Origin: Petrolisthes cinctipes
Taxonomy: Eukaryota > Arthropoda > Malacostraca > Decapoda > Porcellanidae
NCBI GenBank assembly: GCA_033782935.1
Contig: JAWQEG010000166.1
Location: 4,281,501-4,345,500, forward strand
DNA length: 64,000 nt
Direction: 5' to 3'
Position 1 is the stretch's first letter; the number at the start of each line of letters is the position of its first letter. A program made the position numbers and the translations under genes. This document shows, piece after piece, positions 53,913 through 63,558 of the stretch. The notes below the pieces were generated by a model. That model was given only the letters and a program-made list of their open reading frames with translations, ran no database searches and was not told the origin of the DNA.

Positions 53913-56312
53913 GGTGGTGAAATCACACTGGCGTGATGATCATAAACGGTGAATAAAACCCACTCTTGTTGACGGAAATAATATATTAATCCAAACAGTT
54001 TCGGTGGACACTGCCACCATCTTCAGTGGTCTAGCGAGAAGTAAGGAATGACATAGATAGTACATAGGTATGAACTTATATACAGTTTGTGGAGGGGGGA
54101 GGGAAGGAGGTGTCAGTGGGAAGGGGTAGGAGGAGGTGTCGGTGAGGGCAGGTCACGTGTTAATCCCCTTGGGCGTCACCTACTATACGTTTCAGCGCCG
54201 GACAGACGGTGTTTTTCGCAAATATCTCCTAAACGAATCGTTGTATCAATATAATATTTCAACACACTATCTTTAACACCCGGGCGTAATTTATGGCTGA
54301 CATACCATATTACTATATGTGTTATGTTAGGAGTTTACTGAGTGATATTAAGCCTAATCCAGTCATCATATCTAAGGCGTTATAGAGAATCGGACGAGTG
54401 TGGGGTACTCTTGTAACCCCTCTACCAACACCCCGAAATCCCCCCACACCATTCCTTCCTTCCCTACCCCAATATCTCATTATCCCCCTCCCCGTTTCAC
54501 TCTTCACCCCCCTATTTACACCATCCCCCTTCCATTTTTTATTTTTTTTATGACAGTATGTATATACGTATCGTTCATTAGTAATATTGTTTAATACAGT
54601 TACCGTTGTGTGTGGACATGAAAACCAGAGTGGGTCAAACGACCATTAAAGCAATAGTTAATCCTGTTGTTAATGGCCGTATAGCCGGATAATAACCCAC
54701 GTGTCTAAGGCCACCAGAAAAATGATTAATTTTGGTTTTGGGCAACCAAATATAATCGTTGATGGTTGCTTCATGTGTTCTTTACCTTTTTAAATAACCA
54801 ATTTATGCCTTAATTGAATATTCAGTCTCCCGTATCCCCTCCCCCTCTCTCTGAGGTATGAGGTACCCCCCAGTCCGAGGCTATGACTCAAGTAGTGACA
54901 GGGTAGAAATCATTGACTGCCGAGGTGCACCTATTAGCAACAATGTTGTCCATTTGCCCCCGTGGATGCAGGACAGCGTTTGTTCTTCGTCTTGCCACAT
55001 TGTACAAACGTGAAAGCCAATGATGATGAACACGATGACGTTTTCCTTGACAGTGATTGTGAATAAATTTTGTTTTATCATGTTTGCATAATTAAATCCT
55101 ACACTATTATATATATATATATATATGTAATTTGGTGATAATATAAATATAAAAGGGACAAGTCAACAAAATAACATTATATTAACTGGACCAAGTTGAC
55201 ATTTTAAAATGAATAGGTACACAGTATCTAATAACTTTTCCTAGAAGGTCCAGACCACAGGTAATGCCAGTACATCGTGTTCACTTGCATGGTTGACCAT
55301 AAGAACTGCAAACATGGACCTTCTACATACATGTATGTAAACATGCTGTTGTACAGTAATTGTCAAAGTGAAATACGTCTTGCCTCTATAGAATTGTACT
55401 GCACCATACTCTTAGTTAATAATCATATCTATACATAAACATCTACATAACATTCTAATATATAATACAGTGATGGAAGAAATAGGGAGGGACACGAGTA
55501 ATGAGGGAGGCGAGGAGCTAGGGGGAGAAGAGGAGGAGGGAGGGGTGAGAAGGGGGGGATGTAGTTGTGGTTAGGAATGGTTTGGGAGGGTGTTGGGGGG
55601 GCCACACTTTCCTTCGAATGCGTCATTATGACTGGCCAGCTTTGTGCTATTTTTCACGAGTAAACTCCTCGCATAACACATATAGTAATATGGTATGTCA
55701 GCCATAAATTACGCCCGGGTGTTAAAGATAGTGTGTTGAAATATTATATTGATACAACGATTCGTTTAGGAGATATTTGCGAAAAACACCGTCTGTGCGG
55801 CGCTGAAACGGATAGTAGGTGTGGGTGAGGTGAGGTGAGGTGAGGTGTGTGTGGTGAGGGAAGGGACATTTCTACCAAGGATCTCATTATTGGGTCTAAT
55901 TTGTACATACCATAACTAAGGTTGAAATTGCGGTATTTTTCAATGCACATTGATTCTATTATCTTACGTTTTCTAAAGTCGTTGCTTTTATACATCAGAT
56001 GGCTACCTTGCCAATCAATTCTATGATTGGCATTACAAACATGGTTAAAAATAGCATTGTTTAAATTACACGTCTTAGTGGCATATTTATGTTCCTTAAT
56101 TCTAGTTTCTAGGTTTCGGCCAGTCTCTCCTATGTAAACTAGTTCACAATCTTTGCATGGAATTTTATATATCCCTGCTTCTGTCGGGGTTCTAAATTTG
56201 TTTTTTACTAACTTCTCGCTAGACCACTGAAGATGGTGGCAGTGTCCACCGAAACTGTTTGGATTAATATATTATTTCCGTCAACAAGAGTGGGTTTTAT
56301 TCACCGTTTATC
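53913..56312. mobile_element. Penelope-like element insertion, inverted-pair structure
   Basis: Flanked by AAACGAT at 53906-53912 and 56313-56319, duplicated from the Gypsy-B RNase H region. The outer arms are inverted: AACCCACTCTTGTTGACGGA, then CCAAACAGTTTCGGTGGACA at about 53957-54022, and their reverse at 56225-56298. Inner inverted arms of about 140 bases lie at 54181-54335 and 55665-55815 (AACACACTATCTTTAACACC). The right half also carries a GIY-YIG endonuclease on the minus strand. The central part (54340-55660) has no recognised RT. It looks like two partial copies joined in opposite orientation. Confidence 0.75.
55790..56235 (-). pseudogene. Penelope-like GIY-YIG endonuclease fragment
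   Basis: The minus-strand frame, open without an initiator, reads LVKNKFRTPTEAGIYKIPC, then CELVYIGETGRNLETRIKEH, matching the GIY-YIG domain at the C-terminus of Penelope-like retroelements. The GIY and YIG pairs (here GIYKI and YIGET), the Arg and the downstream Glu region (KIIESMCIEKY) are present. The frame is open to about 55790 and then low-complexity. The RT that normally precedes it is missing. Confidence 0.78.
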
Positions 56313-57430
56313 AAACGATCCTTGGCTTACTATTACCTCAAACCCTAACGGAAAATTAGCCAGATAATATCTAATAATTCAGGAATTTCTCCCGCATATT
56401 GATATTAACTATCTTTTAGGACGATTAAATAAAGTAGTAGATCCCTTAAACAGTCATCTTGTCCTTTTAGTTCCGAGGACACCCATGGACTATGACCTTA
56501 ATTCGGTTCGTAAACATTAGCAAACAATTCTATGATGAAAGTAATAAAATATTCATTAAAAACTGAGGATGAAAATAATGGCCCAAAATTACCCAGTCAC
56601 TTAAATATATTTTCCCTTCATGATGATATTATTTACAGAAAACTTAGGAAACGTGACGTAAATATCAATCAAATACTGATACAACAAATAATGATTCCCT
56701 CAGTATTAATTAACCTTATATCATAATGCAGCAGGACATCCTGAAAGAGATAGGTACCTGACCACTCTCTATACAATATACTATTAGCATAAACTAAGGG
56801 TAGATGATGAAACACATATATCGCTCAGTGCGAAGCATGCAATGCAAATAAAGGCCATACATTTGGACCTGTTCCATGACGGGAATCCATAATCCTGGAC
56901 GAATCATGGGACGTAGTAGGAATAGATCTACTTTCCTTACCAATTTCGAATCAGGACGCAAATAAGTTATTACCAATGGTTAACCATTTTCTAGATATTT
57001 GGTGGCGGCACCACTACGATAAAAACCGCAAAGGTAAGTGCACATATATATGAAAACCAAATTCATATGACCATATACATGTCCCAATATTATAAAAGGT
57101 ATCTGATTTCTACGACATTAAGCAAACGTTTGTATTACCATATCTCCCAGCATCTAATGGGTTAACATAACGGCAAAACCGTAACATACTAGAAGTACTT
57201 CGTGGCACAGAAACAAGGAATATCCCTCCACATGGGAAGACTGCATCGATATGACGGTCAATAAACACTACAAAACACGGAAATAAAGGGAAAAACTCCA
57301 CATGAAATACTATATGGCGTCTGGATACATCTTTCATATGATATACAATTGCCACAAGAAGCCATGATACAACATGGACAACTACGCTGAACGACGGTGA
57401 GTTGCATTTCAACAATTTCATCATGATGAA
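56313..57430 (+). pseudogene. pol: Gypsy-B Pol remnants: RNase H end and integrase
   Basis: After the Penelope-like insertion, RNase H sequence resumes. An integrase zinc-finger relic (AAGHPERDRYL near 56730) is followed by the first catalytic Asp region WDVVGIDLLSLPISNQDANK at about 56909-56970. The second Asp and Glu motifs are not clear. Stops are frequent. Identification rests on short motifs and position. Confidence 0.5.
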
Positions 57431-57585
57431 CAAAACAATTTATAGGCTTGCATGGAAATATTGCGTGATCACCGACATAACAAAACAATTTATAGGCTTG
57501 CATGGAAATAATGCATGATCGCCGACATAACAAAACAAATTATAGGCTTGCATGGAAATATTGCATAATCGCCGACATAATAAAG
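57431..57585. repeat. 50-bp tandem repeat, three copies
   Basis: CAAAACAATTTATAGGCTTG recurs at 57431, 57481 and 57531, exactly 50 apart, each unit ending GCCGACATAA or near. It lies in the integrase-to-3' region of Gypsy-B. Confidence 0.9.
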
Positions 57586-60000
57586 CAAATGACTCAAAAT
57601 GTTCACTCCAGGTGATAACGGGTACCCGATCGAATCTTCACACTTCTTTAGTAGGTAATAAACCTACAATAAAGCATAATTTTACCAGGCGGTTGATGTT
57701 GTTTATGTAAAGAGAATAAAGAGATTGGTAAAAAGCACGCAAAAACCCAACATCCACAATAAAACCAATCAATATCTCTTGAACATTAACAATTTCCTCT
57801 TCCTAGTAATGTTATCCCTACTATTGATGGTAATAAAATAAACAATTACAAACAAAAACTCCGATCGGTTTCCAATGAAATATAATAATTTTTCTTACAG
57901 ATGTGGCCCAAATCAACCTATATAACGGTTTTCATGTCTATACTCGCGGCGGCTACAAGCTCCGACGAAGTGCATCAAGCAGATAAAGATGATGTCTACA
58001 TTCCGAGAGCTCTCGTTTCCAATTTTATCAAACAGTTGAAAAGAAAAAGGAAATATTAAAATATTGGTGACGAACGATATGATCACTATTTCTTTACAAG
58101 GTATCTGACTTATTACATAAATTTTCTGCCATTGAGCAGTGGGTACAGATAAGGTATTTAATGATACACTAGTTTTGTTTGACAGGTATCGCACGAATGA
58201 ATTTACCTATTCAAATGCATTATATTCTGTAAGGTCCTTTCACCATTGGGCGCCCTAGGAATGAATTCAGCGACTCAGGTAATATTGCTCGCTTATTATA
58301 CAAAAATATAATGGCTTAGAGCCATCATCACAGGCCAGAGCGTGATTTGGATATTTTAAGCGAAATTTCATGAGCACTATTTGGTACTGCTTAGATAGTG
58401 GTATACAAGCATTATCCCATAAATAAGTGGTTGCGGGACAAGCCGTTGCAAATCAAGATAAGATAAAGTAACAGGTATATGCTGTATTAGAGTATAAATC
58501 ATTGCACAGAATTTAAATGCAATTTATATAACTTTACATGATCAACGAATGAATATATGGAATAATCATATCATATTTTAGGCTTCTATTTATTTCTGTG
58601 AATTAGCAGGAAATGAATTGCAGGTGAGGAACTTAGAGAGGAATGACAACCATTTATTAAGAGAGTATTTACTACGAGTAAGGTAAAATCAACTCACAAT
58701 TATTACCACTCCAACGGCTACGAAATGTAATGGCACAATCAATGATGAAATCCCATCTTACTTATTATCTTCATACACCTACTTGGTATATTATTATATA
58801 TTCATGCGTAGTATATTACTACAAGATCATAATCCCATTATTATTCACATAAAAGATAATATGTTTTTCCCAAGCTACGTACTTCACCAATTCCCTATGA
58901 AAATGGAAGTAATTCTTTAACATTCGATTTTCATCCAATAAGTATTATACTTAGTGATGATGTCATCAGTAACACACAACACTTCACGTGCCATGTTGCA
59001 TATCTTCATATATGTTTGTCTTGCATATTTCGTTGCATTTAAGTTGCATATAAATCTCCTAAGGATGCAAAATCTCCACTTGCTTGGAATCAACGTAATA
59101 CTAATCAAGCCCTATATGCATGTACATTCATATCTATTACTCATCAAACTCTCTTTTATCATCAATTTTAATTTCCACTATCTATACTTACCTGCTGATA
59201 CACAATTAACATTAATTTGCCCTAATCACCCTACACCTTGTATGGTTCAAGGCTACTATAAAGAAACGGACTCATAGGAAATACGATCCAAGGGAATCGT
59301 TACCTTGCCTAATAAACATAAACTTGCTTGAAAACATGACACAATCTTTTCCACCTTTCAACGTATTTTATTTAAAGTCGACTTGTTTAACATCTCCTAA
59401 TTATCAGTTGTTTAGGAAAAAGTGCAACTATTATTCAAGGGGAATAGGATTCAATCATCCTTATTATATAATTTGCTTCCTCCATATATTGATCAAAATA
59501 AAACTGAGTACCAATGTTTATTATCCAATGTCTTATCTTTCTGGCATGTACTATCATATTTATGTATTGTATAAGGCAGTCTACTATACTATTTTTGTAT
59601 TGTATAAGAACGAACTATCGAGGTATACTGAATTATGTTGTATTGAAAAGAATAAGACTGTTATTTCACAGCCTCAACATAGCAACACGGCCCCCTCATT
59701 AATGTGTGAACCTTTAGCATAGGTTAGCTTATATACACACAATAACATGCACCTAGCTAAACACATTAATTTTAAGATGATTTTTATGTGACAATGTATT
59801 AATATTCATGTATTAATGATACTATCTATGTTCATTTATGCACAAGGTGTGCCGATGTCTTAATGTCTATTTTTAGGTTACTATACATGTCTTCATTGTT
59901 AATATCTTAGTTATCATGTACCCTACCAACATTGTGAACTGGCCTTCTATTAAATAAAGCATTAACGCCTGGAGGCCAGGCTGGTAGCGTGACAGAGCAA
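57586..60000 (+). other. Gypsy-B 3' region, unassigned
   Basis: About 2.4 kb between integrase and 3' LTR, where some Gypsy elements carry a third gene. Near 57899 a TTTCTTACAG acceptor-like sequence precedes an ATG with a signal-peptide-like start (MWPKSTYITVFMSILAAATS), followed quickly by stops. Frames at 58954-59277 and 59324-59722 are hydrophobic in places. I recognise no envelope domain. It may be a decayed third gene (inference, weak). No clear polypurine tract precedes the LTR. Confidence 0.35.
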
Positions 60001-60573
60001 TGTACAGTATAATAACAACATGTACCAGACGCCTTCTTGAAACAACATAAACAACTCCCCTCTCCAAGCCACAAGGAGGGTCCTTCCCCTCTGAGCTCAT
60101 TTGTTACTTGTCATCATCTTAACTCAAAAGAGAGAGAGAGAGGGAGAGAAAGTAAGAGAGAGAGAGAGAGGGAGAGAAAGCAAGAGAGAGAGAGAGAGAG
60201 AGAGGAGAATTGGGTGGAGCTTAAATAGAACTCCACCCCTTTTCCAAATAGAGAATGTATATAAGCAGTGAAGTTTAACTAATAGGCAGGATACCTACAC
60301 TGACTCCCAGGGGCTATAAACTGTCTCCATAAGAGAGAGACACAATCATATAAGACAAGGCTCATCAATATAATTCCCTGTATAGAGATAAGTATGTATA
60401 AATAAATTAAGCCTAAAGAAACTTGTGAAGTCAATTACCTAAGAACACCACGACGCCGAGCTCGCTACCTAATACAACAACAACAACAACAACCACAACA
60501 ACTACTATGACTACGACTCCAGAACAAGGTAATGTACCATATTCTTCGAAGAGACCAAATCAGGACTGGTACA
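60001..60573 (+). repeat. Gypsy-B 3' LTR
   Basis: 573 bases. Three substitutions from the 5' LTR (near 60027, 60089 and 60508) plus a longer GA tract at about 60190-60205. Confidence 0.93.
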
Positions 60574-60790
60574 CCCCTACGGGTTTGTGGGAGTGCCTGT
60601 GGAGGACGGAGAAGGAGCCGCCGGTCCCCTTCCAGCTCAAGGAGCCCGACGGGAAGCTGAGGCAGGCAGAGACAACCGCCCGGTTGGAGTTGTCCCATCT
60701 CATCTCCACCGGCGCGGCTATCTCCCTCCTACGGGACTGCCTCAAGAGCCTCACTTCCTCCTTCCATGAATTGTCAGGCCTGGAACTCTC

Positions 60791-60910
60791 GAAAGTACCG
60801 TTGTTCGTTTTGTGTTTATTTGTGGTGGGTATGGGGTACGCGGGTCCTTATTTAACCTTCTCGGGTCTCTAACCTTGGGGTCCCTCGGGTTACCTGTTTC
60901 TCCCCTACAG
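60791..60910 (+). other. DIRS intron with probable broken donor
   Basis: The acceptor GTTTCTCCCCTACAG ends at 60910. The phase that joins GLELS to DALMSM requires the upstream exon to end at 60790, where the sequence is GAAAGT, one base from the consensus donor GTAAGT. A GT at 60795 exists but puts the exons out of frame. Confidence 0.55.
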
Positions 60911-61171
60911 CGACGCACTCATGTCCATGACCACCGTGGCGGAGGGCGGAGGGGCCATGGCTACTCACCACCTGCGGGAGGCGGCAAAGACCTTCGCCAA
61001 GGCCAGACTGGCGGCCCGCTAAGCGGCCGCCAAATCCGCTTCTGAGATGGCGCAGCGGGGCGTGGTACGTGCCTCTCCCCTTTCCGCTGCACTGTTTGAT
61101 CAGGCAGCAACGGACTCGGTCTTCTCGTCCCTCCCAGCAGTGATCAACCTTCCTAAACCATCTACCTCCAA

Positions 61172-61341
61172 GTAAGTTCCGTTCTGTTTACTCGGTGGGG
61201 AGATTGTTTGTACAGTATTATTTTGAGACAGGGGATGACGAGACGGGCGGGAAGTTAATCCCAACTTCCCCTCGCACTCCGTTTTTCCCCAGAATCTCCC
61301 AGGATTCTTGGTCACCTTCTAACCCTTCTGTTTGTCCGTAG
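61172..61341 (+). other. DIRS intron
   Basis: Donor CCAA|GTAAGTTCC at 61172 and acceptor TCTGTTTGTCCGTAG ending at 61341; 170 bases. Joins AVINLPKPSTS to the Pro/Arg-rich exon. Splicing is inferred from consensus and loss of coding within. Confidence 0.65.
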
Positions 61342-61639
61342 GCCACGTGCCCCACAGCCAGCCAGACCGGCCTTCCCAGCCCGCAAGACAGCCCAGGACT
61401 GCCTACCCCACTCCGCCACATCAGCCCCCCAGGTTCCACCAGCGGGGTCAGCAGCCCTTTCGTGGAAGGAGCCAGGGCTCCAAGCCCTATTCCAAGCCCA
61501 AGCCCTCCTCCTCCCACTCCTCCCAGAAAGACCGCTCCACTTGAGGGCCCTTCCCGGGTGGTCAGCCGCATGGCCCACCCACGGTTGGGCAGCAAGGGTC
61601 GTACAGCTGGGCCTGACATGGCCCTGGATTTCAGTCCCG

Positions 61640-61818
61640 GTGAGTAACTGTTCCTCTCATCCTTCCTGTTGTAAAATTTCTGACATATGACATAACCTCT
61701 CCCCACCTAAGGTGTCCCGTTACTGTTAAAATCTCTCTTTCCCCCCCCCCCCCGGTTCCCCAGGTCCCGGCTGGGATTATCCTTACACCCCACTGACACC
61801 TGTCACTTTCCGTTACAG
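61640..61818 (+). other. DIRS intron before RT
   Basis: Donor CCCG|GTGAGTAAC at 61640 and acceptor TTTCCGTTACAG ending at 61818; 179 bases, with a C-run at 61741-61754. The RT frame is open from the first base after the acceptor. Confidence 0.65.
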
Positions 61819-63558
61819 CCGCTATGTCTCCCGCCTGCTTCCTCCAAAGTGTCACCTTCGGTCGTCCCTCACGTGAGAGAAATGCGGGAAAAGGGGGTAG
61901 TGGAGCGGGCGACAGGGAGGGTTTTTCTATCTCGCTTGTTCACGGTCCCCAAAAAGGACCTGGGAAAAACGAGACTGGTGATGGACCTGAGCAAGCTAAA
62001 CAAGTTCGTGAAGCCCTTACACTTTAAGATGGTTTCGGATGCTCAGGTCCGCACAGTTCTCCGAAAGGGGGACTGGTTAGCATCCCTGGACCTCCAGGAT
62101 GCATACTTACACGTCCCGATCCACCCCCGGTTTCGCCGATTTCTGGCATTCCAGGTGGGGACCGAGACGTTTCAGTTTACCAGGCTCCCTTTCGGTCTCT
62201 CGCTGGCTCCTCGGGTCTTCACCAAGCTCGTGAGGGTGGTGGCATCCCACCTGGTGGAGGCGGGTGTCCCCACCCTTATGTACCTAGACGATTGGTTGCT
62301 ACATGCCCCCTCCAGGGAGCAGGTAGCAAACAACATCAGGATAGCAAGGGGGGTGCTAGAGGAAATGGGGTTCTTGCTCAACGTCCCCAAGTCCTCTCTC
62401 ACCCCTACTCGCAGACTATCGTGGCTGGGAATAGAGTGGGACACAGTTTCGGCCACCCTCTCGCTCGCTCCAGACAATGCCCGCCGGACCCTCCGCCACG
62501 TCCGCCAGTGGGAATCATTGCTCGGGTCACTGAATTTCGCGGCCCCCGCAATGCCCCAGGGACGACTGAAGCACAGGAGACTCACGCAGGAGGTAAACCT
62601 CCATCTGTCTCCCACACACAGGGACCTTCCCAGGCCAATATCCCAGACACTTCACCGTCTCCTTCGCCCCTGGCTACGTCCCGGTGCCCTGCGTCAGCGA
62701 GTTCCCTGGGTGTTACCTCCCCCGGGGATCACGGTGGCGACAGACGCATCGGACGTAGGCTGGGGATACCAATCTTGCCTGGGACATCAGCTGTGCAGGG
62801 GATGGAAGGAAGAGGAGAGGCTACTACACATCAACACTCGGGAGTTGATGGTAGCAAGGGAGTGGCTCAACAGACACTCCCAGTTTTCCAGGATAGGCGT
62901 CCGCTTCGACATGGATAATGTAGCGGCCGTGCAGTGCCTGCAGAGACAGGGCACTTCACGGTCGGAAGTTCTCCTGTCCCTGTCAGAACAGATATTCTCG
63001 GTAGCGGCCAAGAGAGCTATTCACCTCTCGGCCCGCTATGTGCCAGGGCGGGAGAACGATTGGGCGGACGCACTATCCAGGTTCAGAGGGACGTCAGTTG
63101 AGTGGCAACTGCATCCCCCTGTGTTCGAGTCACTCTGCCTTCGCTACGGGACACCGGAGGTGGACCTGTTCGCCTCCCCAACCACGGCCCAACTTCCTCT
63201 GTTCCTGTCCTTCTCCACCAGGACAGAGGCGGGGGGCCCGGACGCCTTCATGGAGGATTGGAACAGGTGGGAGTATCTATATCTCTTTCCCCCACCAGCA
63301 ACGTCAGTCCTCCTCCAGGCGATCCTCAAGCTGCGTGCCTTCAGAGGGAGAGTACTCCTCATAGCCCCCCTCTGGCCAGCGCAGCCGTGGTTCGGAGAAC
63401 TGTCCCAGTGGTGCCCTCATCCTCTTCAGTTGGGATCAGCGTGCCTCTCCAGCACTCTGTCCACACCACACCAAGCGTCACTGAAACTACACGCTTGGAG
63501 TTTCTACGGGGAGTCCTCAGCGAACGCTTCACTCAGGAAACAGTGGGCAAGATGCTGA
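61819..63558 (+). CDS. DIRS reverse transcriptase-RNase H
   Basis: A continuous frame of about 580 codons from the acceptor. RT motifs: GRVFLSRLFTVPKKDLGKTR, LVMDLSKLNKFVKPLHFKM, SLDLQDAYLHVPIHPRFRRF, RLPFGLSLAPRVFTKLVRVV and the catalytic YLDDWLLHAPS (62282-62293). RNase H follows with VATDASDVGWGYQ near residue 305, INTRELMVAREWL, FDMDNVAAVQCL and GRENDWADALSR. A C-terminal region with PEVDLFASPTTAQLPLFLSF resembles the DAM-like methylase region that follows RNase H in DIRS elements. No stops interrupt the domains, so this part is intact as written. The recombinase frame overlaps its end. Confidence 0.9.
   Translation, partial: PLCLPPASSKVSPSVVPHVREMREKGVVERATGRVFLSRLFTVPKKDLGKTRLVMDLSKLNKFVKPLHFKMVSDAQVRTVLRKGDWLASLDLQDAYLHVPIHPRFRRFLAFQVGTETFQFTRLPFGLSLAPRVFTKLVRVVASHLVEAGVPTLMYLDDWLLHAPSREQVANNIRIARGVLEEMGFLLNVPKSSLTPTRRLSWLGIEWDTVSATLSLAPDNARRTLRHVRQWESLLGSLNFAAPAMPQGRLKHRRLTQEVNLHLSPTHRDLPRPISQTLHRLLRPWLRPGALRQRVPWVLPPPGITVATDASDVGWGYQSCLGHQLCRGWKEEERLLHINTRELMVAREWLNRHSQFSRIGVRFDMDNVAAVQCLQRQGTSRSEVLLSLSEQIFSVAAKRAIHLSARYVPGRENDWADALSRFRGTSVEWQLHPPVFESLCLRYGTPEVDLFASPTTAQLPLFLSFSTRTEAGGPDAFMEDWNRWEYLYLFPPPATSVLLQAILKLRAFRGRVLLIAPLWPAQPWFGELSQWCPHPLQLGSACLSSTLSTPHQASLKLHAWSFYGESSANASLRKQWARC

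Larger units (their letters stand above)
49597..60573 (+). mobile_element. Gypsy-B: LTR retrotransposon with young LTRs and decayed interior
   Basis: LTRs at 49597-50159 and 60001-60573 (ends TGTACAG...TGGTACA), with CCCC duplicated at 49593-49596 and 60574-60577. By eye the LTRs differ by three substitutions and GA-microsatellite length. The interior is recognisably Gypsy (gag, DTG protease, RT, RNase H, integrase) but full of stops and lost catalytic residues. It is interrupted by a Penelope-like insertion at 53913-56312. It lies in a DIRS element. Confidence 0.9.
60578..61544 (+). pseudogene. DIRS Gag, C-terminal exons
   Basis: The exon from 60578 encodes GLWECLWRTEKEPPVPFQLK and ARLELSHLISTGAAISLLRD up to about 60790. 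The next exon, from 60911, reads DALMSMTTVAEGGGAMATHH, then REAAKTFAKARLAAR, a stop at 61021-61023, then AAAKSASEMAQRGVV and AVINLPKPSTS to 61171. The last exon, from 61342, is Pro/Arg/Gln-rich and ends GQQPFRGRSQGSKPYSKPK and SSSHSSQKDRST at 61544, a basic tail typical of DIRS Gag. One internal stop and at least one frame change make it defective. Nucleic-acid binding is inferred from the basic tail. Confidence 0.65.
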
